Below are positions 34,445 to 46,497 of a stretch of 64,000 nucleotides of DNA, piece by piece (position 1 is the first letter of the stretch; the number at the start of each line of letters is the position of its first letter). A model generated the notes under the pieces. The model searched no databases and was not told where the DNA came from. It saw only the letters and a program-made list of their open reading frames with translations. Source of the stretch: VAXT01 sp963774625 (GTDB lineage: Bacteria; Actinomycetota; Thermoleophilia; Gaiellales; Gaiellaceae); assembly GCA_963774625.1 (NCBI GenBank), contig CAVZFQ010000018.1:1-64000 (forward strand), given 5' to 3'. Position numbers and translations under genes: made by a program.

Positions 34445-37400
34445 CTAACTAGACGCTTCGGCCAGCGGAGGAGCCGGCCGAGCTCGATCTTGATCAGGAA
34501 GGCGATCGCGCCGCCCATCGACATGATCACCAGGCCGAGGCCGACGGTCCGGCGCTGCTGCTCGCCCACGAACCTGGTGGCGGTTGCCAGCGGCTTCGAG
34601 CGCAAGGCAGGCTTCTCGCCCGTCACGGCCGTCTCGCCCGTCACGCGCGGCGACGGCTCGAGGCCGTCGGTGCTGGTATTTGCAGGAGTGGCGGGGGCCG
34701 GGGGCTCGGGAGCGCCGACGGGCGGCGCCGCGACGTCCCTCGGCTGCAGCTTCGCGTTCCCGGGCTGCTTGCGCTTCTTCGGCGGCTTCGCCTTCTTGAT
34801 CACGACCTGGGCCCGCCGCAGCACCTGGCTGCCGTCGGGAGTCGTCGCTGTTACGAGCATCGTGTAGCGCCCGGGTGGCAGCGATGCGCGCGGAACGCTC
34901 AGGCTGACGACCCGGCCACCGGCGGCAAGCTGGAGCTTCGTCGTCCGGAGGCGGCGGCCAGTTGGACTGAGCAGGGTGAGTTGCACCCGCGCCGGCGCCG
35001 AGAGCGTGACGCGGAGCGAGAAGATCTGGTTCCGGCCGCGCTTGATGCTCGTCGGCTTGCCGATCTGCATCGCGAGGGCCGTGGGGGCCGCGGCGCGGAC
35101 ACTGAACTGGACGCGGAAGCTCGAGGCGTTGCCGGCCGCGTCCTCGATCGATCCGACCAGCGTGTGGTCGCCGAGTGCGAGCGAGCCGGTGGCGAAGGTG
35201 ACGCGTGTGCCGGCGATCTCAGGCGTCGTCACTGCTCCGTCGAGGGTCGCACCGCGCACCGCCGCAACAGCCTCGTTGGCGACGAGGACGATGGACGTGG
35301 CGGCCGAAACGGACGAGCCGTCGGCCGGGCTGGCGGACTGAACCACCGGCGCGGTGTTGTCGACCCGCACGTTCTCGCGGGTGTGGCCGGCCAGGACGGT
35401 GCCGATCGAGTCCAGAGCCTCAGCGCGGAGGTCGTACGTCCCGTCCGAGACCGCGTTGGTGTCGAAGGCTGAGTTCCAGGGGCCGGCCGTGTCGGTCTCG
35501 AGCGTCGTCCACGAGGCGCCGACCGAAGGCTTGCGCTTGAAGACGACCTGCGTGACCGCGGCGCCCTGAGTCGAGGCGGCGAGAGTGACGACGCCTCGCA
35601 CCAGCGAGCCGAGATCACCGAGCGTCACGCTCGGGACGGTCGAGTCGACGGTGACGAGCACCGAGACCGAGGTCGCCGGGTTGCCCGCCGAGTCGGTGGC
35701 GGTGGCGCGCAGCTCGTGGAGGCCGGACAGCGCGCTCGCGTTCCAGAAGCCTTCGTACGGGGGCGCGTTGTCCGTGGCGATGACGCTGAAGGCCCCGCCG
35801 CCGGCAGGCCGACCCTCGAACGTCACCGAGGCGACGCCGGACCCGAGATCCGAGGCGAGCGAGCCGAGGTGCACGTTCGGGCCACCGACGACTGCGCCGT
35901 TCGGGGGGTCGCTGATGGAGACCGACGGGACGGTGTTGTCGACCCGCGCGGTGCGCAGCGCGCTCGTGCCGCCGAAGCCGCCTCCGTCCGTCGCGACTGC
36001 ACGGAAGTCGTAGCGGTCATCGGCGACGGTCGAGGTGTCGAAGCTGGCCGCGAACGGAGCGGTGAGGTCGGTTGCGATCGCCGTCCACGATCCGGCGCCC
36101 TCGAGGCTGCGCTCGAAGACGACCTGGGCAGTGTCGGGCGCCGAGGAGGCGGTGAGATTGATCAGGCCGGACACGTTCGCGCCCGGATCGGCGAGCGAGA
36201 CGGCCGGGGGGTTGTCGACGATCACGTTGCGGAGAGCGGACGTGAGCGAGTTGGTCGCAGCGTCCAAGACGACGACCCTGAGCTCGGCGTTCCCCTCGGC
36301 CGCGCTCGAAGAGTCCCAGCTCGCCTGGTAAGGAGCCGTCGTGTCCGTCGAGATCGACGTGAAGCCGGGTGCCCCGCTCGGGCGGACGAAGAACTCCACC
36401 GAGGTGACGCCGGACGAGACGTCGTTCGCCGCTGCCGTCACGGGCACGACGCCGTTGACCCGCAGGCCCTCGGTCGGCGCGCTAACGGAGCCGGTGGGCA
36501 GCGTCCTGTCGATGCGCACGGTGGCCGTGATGAGAGGCTCGGTGTTGCCGGCGTTGTCGGCCGAGCGGTACTCGATCGTGTGGGCGCCGTCGTTCGAGCC
36601 GTCGGCCGGAGCCGGGATCAAGACGGACGCGCCGTTCTGGAAGGAGCCGCCGTCCACGCGGTACTCGGTGGACGCGATGCCCGAAAGGGCGTCGTTCGCA
36701 GTCAGGGTCACCGTCACGGCAGAGTTGCTCCAACCGGCGGGCGCGTCGTCGCTCGTGATCGGGAGGGTGGTGTCGATGCGCACGGTGGCCGAGCGGAGGA
36801 TCTCCGTGTTGCCCGCGTTGTCGGTGGAGCGGTACTCGACCGTATGCAGGCCGTCGTTCGAGTGGTCGGCCGGGGCCGGGATCGAGACAGCCGCGCCGTT
36901 CTGGAAGGAGCCGCCGTCGACGCGGTATTGCGTCGAGGCGACGCCGGAGCCGGTCTCGGTCACGCTGAGATTCACCGTGACCGCCGAGTTGCCCCAGCCG
37001 GCAGGCGCGTCGTCGCTCGTCACCGGGTTGGTGGCGTCGACCTTGGCGATCGCGCTGACGCTGGAAGGTGCGGACTGGTTACCGACGTTGTCCGCGACCG
37101 TGTAGCGGTAGCGGTAGCAGCTGTTGGTGAGAATGCTCGTGTCGGCGCCGCCGGTCAGGGTGACCGGCGTCCAGGAGCCCGACCAGCCGACGCAGGTGTC
37201 GTTCGAGAGCGTCGCGACCTCACGCTCGACGAGGCCGGAGCCGGTGTCCACGCCAGAAGCAGCATCGGAGCCGTCGCTCACCGACAGCGGGACAGACAGC
37301 GTCGTGAAGTACGGGCCGCCGACCAGGTCGACGGACTGGCCGGTCGGCGGGGCAGCATCGGGTGTGACGGTGAAGGAACTGGTGCTGGTCATGCCCGCGT

Positions 37401-40400
37401 TGTTCCGTGCGGTGACCGTCTGCGAGCCGGAGGAGGCGGTGCCGGTCGTCCAGGCGTAGGAGTCCTGGAACGGGCTGGCGAAATCGTCGCCGCCGCCGGT
37501 CATGCCGCCGATCGCCGGGAAGGTGACCTTCTCCACGCCCGACTGGGGATCAGCGGTCACAGCATCCACCGTGAACGTTCCGGAGCGGCCGCCGCCGGGG
37601 CGGTAGTAGACCGTCGTGCCCGAGACGTGCTGGTCGGGGTCGGCGGGGCTCTCGGCCACGGTGAGGGCCGGGCCTGTCGGGCCAGTCGTGTCGAACTGGA
37701 CGACCTGCGAGTTGACGCTCTCCGCGTTGCCGACGCGGTCGAAGGCGCGGAACCGGATCTCGGTCGTCACGGAGACGATGAACGCGCCGCTGTAGACCGT
37801 GCCGGTCGTCGCCGTCGGGTCGGAGCCGTCGGTCGTGTAGCGGATCTCGTTCAGGCCCGAGCCCGTGTCGCTTGCAGACAGGGTCACCGAAACCGGGTTC
37901 TCGTACCAGGTGGCGCAGGCGCCGGCGTCACACTGGAGCGAGCTGGTCGGAAGGCTGGCATCGGGGGTCACCGTGTAGGTCGCAGCGGCCGAGGAGAGGC
38001 CGGCGCCGTTGATCGCGGTGACGTCGTTCGGCTCGGCTGGGTCGGCGGGTGAGCCGGAGTGGCTGTAGGTGCGCGTGTCGCCGGAGCCGGAGACGCTCCA
38101 GCCGGATGAGCCGGCGGGGAAGCCGTAGGAGGCGATGCCGGACTGGCCGTCGGTCGAGGCCGCCGTGACCGCGAACTGGCTGCTGGTTGCGGTCGGGCGG
38201 TAGTAGACCGTCGAGCCGGCGACGAAAGCGGCCTGAAGCGAGCCGAAGGAAACAGTGGGGACGGCCGGCGCCGAGCTGTCGACCTTGGCAGTGGCGCTGG
38301 CGCCTGAGGTTGCTTGGTTGCCGACGCGGTCGGAGAGGAGGTAGCGGTAGCGGTAGCACTTGCCGCTGACGACGCGTGGTGTCGTTGCCGCCGGAGAGGG
38401 TGACGCTGCTCCAGGAGCCTGGGAAGGCGTCGCAGGAGCCGTCGCCGTTGTCGAGCGGTGCTTCGTCGCGCTCGACGATGCCGCTCGTTGCGTCGATGCC
38501 GGAGCCGGTGTCGGAGCCGTTGCTCAGGGTGACCGGGATCGAGAGCGCCGTGTAGTAGCCGCCCGTGACCGAAGCGGAGATCCCGCTCGGTGCGCTGGCG
38601 TCAGGAGTGACGGTGAAACTCGAAGCGGCGGAGGCGAGGCCGGCGCCGTTCGTGGCCGAGACATCGTTGGGCTCGGCCGGATCGCTGGGCGAGCCCGTGT
38701 GGCTGTAGGTGCGGGCGTTGCCCGAGCCGGAGGCGCTCCAGCCCGAGGCTGTGGCCGGGAAGCTGTGCGATGTGATGCCGGACTGGACGTCGCTAGCAGC
38801 CGCCGTGACCTGGAACTGGCCGGTGCCGGCCGAGGGGCGGAAGTAGACGGTGTCGCCGGTGACCGCTGCGTTGGCCAGCGAGCCGTAGCTGAGGGCCGGA
38901 GCAGCCGGCGCGGAGGTGTCGATCTTGGCCGTTGCGCTGGCGCCTGAGGTGGCCTGGTTGCCGACGCGGTCGGAGAGGAGGTAGCGGTAGCGGTAGCAGT
39001 TGCCGCTGGTGACCGTGATGTCGTTGCCGCCGCTCAGCGTGACGCTGCTCCAGGAGCCCGGGAAGGCGTCGCAGGAGCCGTCGCCGTTGTCGAGCGGCGC
39101 TTCGTCGCGCTCGACGATGCCGCTCGCGGCGTCGATCCCGGAGCCGGTGTCGGAGCCGTTGTCGAGCGTGACCGCGATCGAGAGCGCCGTGTAGTAGCCG
39201 CCCGTGACCGACGCGGAGATCCCGCTCGGTGCGCTCGAGTCGGCAGTGATCGCGACGGAGGCCGTCGAGCTGGCATTGGCGTTGTTGTAGCCGGTGACCG
39301 TCTGCGAGCCGGGCTCCGCGGGAGAGCCCGTGTAGCTGTAGGGCTTGCTGAACGGAACCGTCGTGTCGTCGCCACCGGCGCCGAAGCCCGTCACGTTCGG
39401 GAAGTTCGCCTTCTGCGGGCCCGACTGCGCGTCGGTGACCGTCGCCGTCAGGTCGAACGAACCGGAGCCGCCGGGGCGATAGAAGACGGTGCCGGAGCCG
39501 TTCCAGTGGGCCGAGCCGGCGACGTTGGCCGCCGAAGCTGACGTGGACGGCGCGCTCGGGTCGATCTGGATGACCTGCTGGCCGACGGCCTCTTCGTTGC
39601 CGAGGCGGTCGTAGCCGCGGAAGCGAATCGTGGTCGCGCTGGAGATGGTGAAGGCCGAGGCGTAGACGGTCCCGTTGATCGGGCTGGGGTCGGAGCCGTC
39701 GGTCGTGTAGCGAATCTCGTTCAGGCCCGAGCCGCCGTCAACCGAAGACAGCGAGATCGAGACGTCGGCGGTGTACCAGCCGCCCGCACAGGAACCTCCG
39801 TCGCACTGGATCGAAGTCGTCGGCGCGCTCGCGTCGGGGGTGACGGTGAAGCTCGTCGCGCCCGACGTCAGGCCGGCGCCGTTGACCGCGGTGACGTCGT
39901 TCGGCTCGGCCGGGTCGGCGGGCGAGCCGGAGTGGCTGTAGGTGCGCGTGTCGCCCGAGCCGGAGACGCTCCAGCCGGACGCGCCTGCGGGGAAGCCGTA
40001 GGAGGCGATGCCGGACTGGCCGTCGGTCGAGGCGGCAGTGACCGCGAACTGACCGCTCGCGGCGCTTGGGAGGTAGTAGACGACGCCGAGGTTGAGGATG
40101 GCGTTCGAGAGTGACCCGTAGCTGAGGCCCGGCGCGGCCGGGGCCGAGCTGTCGACCTTGGCAGTGGCGCTGGCGCCTGAGGTTGCTTGGTTGCCGACGC
40201 GGTCGGAGAGGAGGTAGCGGTAGCGGTAGCAGGTGCCGCTGGTGACCGTGGTGTCGTTGCCGCCGGAGAGGGTGACGGTGGCCCAGGAGCCGGGGAAGGC
40301 GTCGCAGGAGCCGTCGCTGTTGTCGAGCGGTGCTTCGTCGCGCTCGACGATGCCGCTCGCGGCGTCGATGCCGGAGCCGGTGTCGGAGCCGTTGCTCAGG

Positions 40401-43400
40401 GTGACCGGGATCGAGAGGGCGGTGTAGTAGCCGCCGGTGACGGAGGCGGAGATCCCGCTCGGTGCGCTGGCGTCAGGAGTGACGGTGAAACTCGAAGCGG
40501 CGGAGGCGAGGCCGGCGCCGTTCGTGGCCGAGACGTCGTTCGGCTCGGCCGGATCGCTGGGCGAGCCGCTGTGGCTGTAGGTGCGGGCGTTGCCCGAGCC
40601 GGAGGCGCTCCAGCCCGAGGCTGCGGCCGGGAAGCTGTGCGAGGCGATGCCGGACTGGACGTCGCTCGAGCTCGCCGTGACCTGGAACTGGCCGGTGGCG
40701 GCCGAGGGGCGGAAGTAGACGGTGTCGCCGGTGACTGCTGCGTTGGTCAGCGAGCCGTAGCTGAGGCCCGGCGCGCCCGGCGCCGAGGTGTCGACCTTGG
40801 CCGTGTTGCTCGCACCCGAAGCGGCCTGATTGCCGACGCGGTCGCTCAGGAGTTCGCGGTAGCGGTAGCACTTGCCGCTCACCACGCTCGTGTCGTTGCC
40901 GCCGGAGAGGGTGACGGTCGCCCACGAGCCCGGGAAGGCGTCGCAGCTGCCGTCACCGTTGTCGAGCAGGGCCTCGTCGCGCTCGACGACGCTCGATCCG
41001 GCGCTGACGCCGGAGTCGCCGTCGGTGCCGCCGTTCAGCGCGACCGCGACAGACAGAGCGGTGTAGAAGCCGGCGGTGACACTCGGAGCGGTGACGCTCG
41101 GAGCAATCGAATCCGGTGTCACGGTGAAAGAGACGTTGTTCGAGTTGAGCCCGGCGCCGTTCGTCGAGCGCACGTTGTTCGGCTCAGCCGGATCGGCCGC
41201 TGCGCCCGTGAACGAGTAGTCGTAGTCGCTCGCTCGGACTGCGAGCCCGACCAGCCGGCGCCGAGCGCAGGGAAGGCGAAGCTCGCGACGCCGGACTCGG
41301 TGTCGCTCGAGGCAGCCGAGACACGGAAGCCACCGGCGACGCCGGGGCGGAAGTAGACGGTCGCTCCGGTCGCGGCAGCGTTCGTGAACGCGCTGAAGGA
41401 GAGTGCAGGATCGGTCGGGATCGAGGTCTCGACCTTCGCGGTCGCGCTCGCTCCGGAGGTGCCCTGGTTGCCGACGCTGTCGGACAGGAGCTCGCGGTAG
41501 CGGTAGCACTTACCGCTGACGACCGTCGTGTCGTTGCCGCCCGAGAGGGTGACCGTCGACCAGGAGCCCGGGAAGGCGTCGCAGGTCCCGTCGCCGTTGT
41601 CGAGCGGAGCCTCGTCGCGCTCGACGGCGCTCGAGCCGGCGTTGACCCCGGACTCGCCGTCGGTGCCGCCGTTCAGCGTGACCGGGACGGAAAGCGCGGT
41701 GAAGTAACCCGCGACGACGGTAGGCGCCGTGACCGCCGGCCCCGTCGAGTCCGGCGTGACCGTGAAAGACACGTCGTTGGAATCGAGCCCGGCACCGTTG
41801 GTCGAGCGCACGTTGTTCGGCTCGGCCGGATTGGTCGGCGCGCCGGAGTGACTGTAGGTGCGCGAAGCGCCGGCGCCGGAGACGCTCCAGCCCGAAGCCG
41901 CTGCCGGGAAGGTGTGGCTCGCGATGCCGGACTGCACGTCACTCGAGCTGGCCGTCACCTGGAACTGGCCGGTGCCGGCCGCAGGGCGGTACCAGACGAC
42001 TCCGCCGTTGGCCGCAGCGTTCGTGAAGGATCCAAACGAGAGCGATGGATCGCTCGGCGCCGAGGTGTCGACCTTGGCGGTCGCGCTCGCGCTCGAGGTG
42101 CCCTGGTTGCCCACGCGGTCGGAGAGCAGCTCGCGGTAGCGGTAGCACTTGCCGCTCACCACGCTCGTGTCGTTGCCGCCGGAGAGGGTGACCGTCGCCC
42201 ACGAGCCGGGGAAGGCGTCACAGCTTCCGTCGCTGTTGTCGAGCGGGGCCTCGTCTCGCTCGACGACGCTCGAGCCGGCGTTGACGCCCGACTCTCCGTC
42301 GGTGCCGCCGTTGAGCGTGACTGCGACCGAGGTCGATGTGTAGTAACCGGCCGTGACTCCTGGGGCCGTGACCGAGGGGGACGTCGAGTCAGGCGTGACG
42401 GTGAAGGAGAGGTCGTTGGAGTTGAGCCCGGCGCCGTTCGTCGCGTGCACGTTGTTGGGCTCGCCCGGGTTGGAGGGGCTGCCTGAATGGCTGTAGGTGC
42501 GTGCGTTCCCCGAGCCGGAGACGCTCCAGCCCGAAGCCGCTGCCGGGAAAGCGTGGCTCGCGATGCCGGACTGCAGATCGGTCGATCCGTTCGCGGTCAC
42601 CTGGAACTGGCCGGTGCCCGCGCTCGGCCGGTACCAGACGACGCCGCCGTTCAGCGCCGCGTTCGTGAAGGACCCGTAGGAGAGCGAGGGGTCGCTGGGC
42701 GCGCTCGTGTCGACTTTCGCCGTGTTGCCGGCGCTCGACGAGCCCTGGTTGCCGACGTTGTCGGAGAGCTGCTCGCGGTAGCGGTAGCACTTGCCGCTGA
42801 CCACAGTGGTGTCGTTGCCGCCGGAGAGGGTGACCGTCGCCCACGAGCCGGGGAAGGCGTCACAGGTTCCGTCGCTGTTGTCGAGCAGGGCTTCGTCCCG
42901 CTCGACCACGCTCGAGCCTGCCGCGACACCCGAGCCGCCGTCAGTGCCGCCGTTCAGCGTGACGGCGACCGAGGTCGTCGTGAAGTAGCCGGCCGTGACG
43001 GTCGGCGCGGTGACGCTCGGGCCCGTGGAGTCGGGCGTGACTGTGAAAGAGACGTTGCCGGAGTTGAGGCCGGCCCCGTTCGTCGCGAGCACGTTGTTCG
43101 GCTCGGCCGGATCCGTCGGCGCACCGGAGTGGCTGTACGTGCGCGAGGCGCCGGCGCCGGAGACGCTCCAGCCGGAGGCGGCTGCCGGGAACGAGTAGCT
43201 CGCGAGGCCGGACTCCGAGTCGGTCGACCCGGCGGCAGTGACCTGGAACTGGCCGCCGGCCGCGCCCGGGCGGTAGTAGACGACGCCGCCGTTCAGTGCC
43301 GTGTTCGTGAATGAGCCGTACGAGAGCGTGGGGTCGCTCGGCGGCGAGGTCTCGACCTTGGCGGTCGCGCTCGCGCCCGAGGTGCCCTGGTTACCGACGT

Positions 43401-45291
43401 TGTCCGAGATCTTGAGGCGGTACCGGTAGCACTTGCCGTTGACCACGGTGGTGTCGTTGCCGCCCGAGAGGGTGACCGTCGCCCACGAGCCCGGGAAGGC
43501 GTCACAGGTTCCGTCGCTGTTGTCGAGCGGCGCCTCGTCGCGCTCGACGATGCCGGATCCGGCGTTGATGCCCGAGCCGGTGTCGCTGCCGTTGGCAAGC
43601 GTGACGGGGACGGAGAGCGAGGTGAAATAGCCCGCCGTGACCGATGCCGACATGCCTGTCGGGAGGCTCGTGTCGCTGACGAACGAGACGACCTGGTTGG
43701 CGCTCTGCAGCGCGGCATCCGTGCCGATGAGCGTTTGGTTGGCCGGGTTCGTCGGGTTCGGCGTCCAGCTGTACGTGCTCGAGACGTAGGGCGGGCCTGT
43801 CGTGTCCGTCTCCAAGGCATGTGTCCAGCCGGTCGTGCCGATCGCCGGGAACGTCGTGCTGTAGGGCCCGGACCCGCCGTCGCTCAGGGCGTTGGAGAAC
43901 GAGAAGCTGCCGGCCGCGTCGCTCTTGTAGTAGAGCGTCCCGGCGTTGTAGTAGGCGCCCGTTGCCGCCGTGATCGACATCGCGTTGACCGGCGCCACGT
44001 CGTCGGCTGTCGGATGCGCGATCTGGTCGGTGGCGCCGGCGTTGACCTCGAAGGTCAAGCGGCGCTGGGTCGCCGTGTTCGAGTTGATGTTGGCGACCTG
44101 GTTCCGCCGAAACTCGACGAAGAGCCGTTCGTTCGCGGCCAACGCGAAGCGGGGAACGGAAATGGTCACGTTGGTCGTGACGGGGTTCACGCCCGTGCGG
44201 AGGTTCTGAGCCGCCGGGTCGTCCGTCGGGGCGAGCACGGTGCCGGTGGACGTGAAGACGCCGCCGGCGATCGTCCCCTTCCAGATGCCGACGTTCAGGA
44301 TCGCGCTGCCGGCGACAAGGGTGGCGTCGGGGATGTCGGTCGTGATCGTGAAGGTCCAGTTGCCGGTCGGGAATCCCGTGCCGCCTGCCGTGTCGAGCAC
44401 CCAGCCCGTGCCGGTCGGGGTGGCCGGGGGCGCAACGGGAGTCACATTCCCCGCGCCAGGGATCCAGAGGTAGTAGCCGGTCACGTTCCGGGCCGGCGTC
44501 GTGTTGGTCGCGACGTTGGCAGCGCTGGGCGCCGCGGTGATCAGCTTCCAGGAGCCAGTCTCGGTCGAGGCCTGGCTCGAAAGGTAGAGAGGTGACGGGT
44601 AGTCCACGGCCGGGTCGACGACATACGGGAGCGGAAGCTTCGAGTCGTCGAGCCGCAGGCCGAGGCGCCATGAGCCCTCCCGCTCGCGGAGCGACCAGCG
44701 CAGGCCGTCGGGAGTGACGTCCTTGCCGCCGGCGTCGAGGATGGCGACCGGCGGGGTGCGAGCGAGGCCGGCGCCGTAGAGGATCGAGCCGTCGGGCTGA
44801 AGCCGCGGCTGCGCGTCGGTGTCGAGCTGCCACTGCCAGTCGCGCGTGCCCTGGCGGCGCTCGACGGTGAGGAACTGCTCGGTGCCGGTGGAGTCGACGA
44901 CGATCGTCTCCTGTCCGTATGCCGTAGGGCGCGACACGCCGTCCGCGAAGCGATCCCAGTTGCCGCGCTTGGCGCCGGCCAGCGAGATCCCGATCTGCGT
45001 CTGCTTGCGCGAAACGCGGAAGCCCGAGGAGTCGAGCCTGACCCGGACGCCCGGCGCGGGACGCCTCACGAGAGGAGCCCCGGGCCGCTTCTCGCCGAGT
45101 GCCTGGGTCAGGAACTGGTCCGAGCTGGACGCGCTCTCGCCACCGCCATGCGTGAGCACACCGGCAGCGAGGACACAGCCGAGCACCGCCAGCGCCGCCG
45201 CCCACCGCATAGGGGGCTTCGCCGAAAAGAGGGGGAGGCGCCCGGTGAGTGCCGGGCGCCTATTGGGCCGCGTGAGATTGGTGCTCGCCAT
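34441..45291 (-). CDS. giant secreted repeat protein with C-terminal membrane anchor (two compensating indels)
   Basis: About 3,616 aa if two single-base shifts are bridged (one base lost near 41230, one gained near 38375); the frame before the first and after the second is the same. N-terminus: signal/anchor helix (about 27-46), then a beta domain ending LPYVVDPAVDYPSPLY. The body has nine copies of module A (SGIVERDEAPLDN, two Cys in TCDAFPGSW and GKCYRYR) alternating with module B (AEPNNVxATNGAG, SFTVTPD), two chitobiase-like domains (LNEIRYTTDGSDP), two OmpL47-like domains (YRVDGGSFQNGA), and about five Ig-like domains. A proline-rich linker and a membrane helix (VGLGLVIMSMGGAIAFLI) close it, with no LPxTG motif. 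Probably an adhesin or surface-layer protein. Confidence 0.88.
37143..40253 (-). repeat. 1,872-bp higher-order duplication in the giant gene
   Basis: Matching landmarks recur 1,872 bases apart: module A at 38381 and 40253, module B near 38010 and 39882, and the chitobiase-like domain near 37838 and 39710. Long stretches are almost identical (for example around 38590-38690 and 40460-40560), pointing to a recent duplication or gene conversion of a 624-aa block. Confidence 0.75.
38381..43453 (-). repeat. 213-aa module repeat array inside the giant gene
   Basis: The sequence GTCGTTGCCGCC (or near it) marks each module A at 38381, 39020, 40253, 40892, 41530, 42169, 42811 and 43453. Spacing is 639, 1233, 639, 638, 639, 642 and 642 bases; a ninth, more diverged copy lies near 37143. 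The 1233 interval carries an extra chitobiase-like domain, and the 638 interval betrays a missing base. Confidence 0.9.
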
Positions 45292-45340
45292 TCCTACGAC
45301 TTGTTTTCGATCGGCCGAGTAGGAAGGAAGGCGGCGTTGG

Positions 45341-45357
45341 GTATGAAAATCGTATGA
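45341..45357 (+). promoter_or_regulatory. GTATGA direct repeat with 11-base period
   Basis: GTATGA occurs at 45341-45346 and 45352-45357, in the 130-base gap between the giant gene and the OmpR-type regulator gene. Tandem sites 11 bases apart on one DNA face are typical for OmpR/PhoB regulators, so autoregulation and control of the giant gene are plausible. A CCCTC-N4-GAGGG hairpin follows near 45370. Confidence 0.4.
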
Positions 45358-45421
45358 GGCGTCAAGAATCCCTCATGCGAGGGACGGTTTTCTGTCTAAT
45401 CCGGCTTCAATCCGTGGTTCC

Positions 45422-46090
45422 GTGCTCGTCGTGGACGACGACGACGACATTCGTCTGCTCCTGCACGAGCTGCTGAGACGGGCCGGTTTCGAGGTCCACG
45501 AGGAAACGAACGGGCTCGCGGCCCTCCGCAGGTTCCATGCGCTGCGCCCCGATCTCGTCCTCCTGGACGTGGCGATGCCGGAGATGGACGGATGGCAGAC
45601 CCTCGAGCGCATCCGCGAGCTGAGCGACGTGCCCGTGCTCATGTTGACCGCGAAGGACACCGAGACGGACCGCGTGCGCGGGCTACGAGCGGGCGCGGAC
45701 GACTACGTGACGAAGCCGTTCGCGCGCGAGGAGCTCCTGGCGCGGGTCGACGCCCTGCTCCGGCGGGCCTCGCCCAGGAACGAGGAGTCCGGCGCGTACA
45801 GCGACGGGCTCTTGGAGGTCGATTTCGTCCAGCGGACGGTCAGCGTCCACGGACGCGAAGCAGCGCTGACGCCGCTCGAGTACAACCTGCTCGCGGCCTT
45901 CGTGCGGCACCCGAACCAGGTTCTCGGGCACGACCAGCTCCTCGAGCTGGCGTGGGGGGGAAGTGGAGAAGCTTCCCGCGACCAGGTGAAGCTCTACGTC
46001 GGCTACCTGCGCAAGAAGCTGGGCGCGGAGAGCGACGTCATCGAGACCGTTCGCGGCTTCGGCTACCGGTACCGGCCCGTGCGTCGCTAG
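45422..46090 (+). CDS. OmpR/PhoB-family response regulator
   Basis: 222 aa. Receiver: acidic cluster DDDDD at 5-9, phospho-acceptor Asp 49 (LVLLDVAMPEMDG), switch Thr in LMLTAKD, and YVTKPFAREELLARV with the conserved Lys. The output is a winged helix (EVDFVQRTVSVHGREAALTP, LEYNLLAAFVRHPNQVL, VKLYVGYLRKKLG, VIETVRGFGYRYRP). GTG at 45422 is the only in-frame start near the domain edge. Divergent from the giant surface-protein gene and convergent with two receiver genes and a kinase gene, so that kinase is its likely partner. Confidence 0.95.
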   Translation: MLVVDDDDDIRLLLHELLRRAGFEVHEETNGLAALRRFHALRPDLVLLDVAMPEMDGWQTLERIRELSDVPVLMLTAKDTETDRVRGLRAGADDYVTKPFAREELLARVDALLRRASPRNEESGAYSDGLLEVDFVQRTVSVHGREAALTPLEYNLLAAFVRHPNQVLGHDQLLELAWGGSGEASRDQVKLYVGYLRKKLGAESDVIETVRGFGYRYRPVRR

Positions 46091-46461
46091 TACTCCTCCT
46101 CGCCGAGCGCTTTGCGCACGGCGGCCAGAAGCTCGTCGTTGTCGATCGGCTTCTGCACGTAGGCGCTGGCTCCGGCTGCCGCGGCCCGGGCTGCGGTCGG
46201 GCCGACGTCGCGCGCGCTGACGACGATCACCGGGATGTGCGCGAGAGCGGGGAAGGATTGCAGTCGGTCCATGACGACGACGCCGTCGCCGCCCGGCAGC
46301 CCCATGTCGAGCAGGATCAGGTCCGGCTTCTCCTCGCGTGTCACCGAGATCGCCGAGACTGCGTCAAAGGCGAAGGCACTCTCGTAGCCCCAGGCATGCA
46401 GGCGAGCCTTGAGCAGCTCCCGCGTGTCCGCGTCGTCTTCGACGATCAGGATCTTGGCCAA
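46087..46461 (-). CDS. single-domain response regulator
   Basis: 124 aa receiver with no output domain. Motifs: VEDDADTR (acidic 8-10), Asp 52 in LILLDMGLPGGDG, switch Ser in VIVVSARD and Lys in AYVQKPIDND. TTG start at 46461. It follows another receiver gene by 36 bases and ends by overlapping the convergent OmpR-type regulator gene by 4 bases. It is a candidate relay component of the kinase encoded upstream in the same operon. Confidence 0.92.
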   Translation of the reverse strand: MAKILIVEDDADTRELLKARLHAWGYESAFAFDAVSAISVTREEKPDLILLDMGLPGGDGVVVMDRLQSFPALAHIPVIVVSARDVGPTAARAAAAGASAYVQKPIDNDELLAAVRKALGEEEY

Positions 46462-46497
46462 CGCGCGCCGAGCGTAGCGCGAGCCTCGGAAGGTCGT

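Noticed and set aside
35716..38052. Long open frame (778 codons) on the plus strand opposite the giant gene
   Set aside because: Arg/Gly/Val-rich with no domain pattern; it is the mirror of a GC-biased repeat gene. The same holds for plus-strand frames at 40187-41356, 41848-43314 and 43735-44595.
37143..43453. Regular spaced repeats as a possible CRISPR array
   Set aside because: The period is about 639 bases, inside one reading frame, without short identical repeats and unique spacers.
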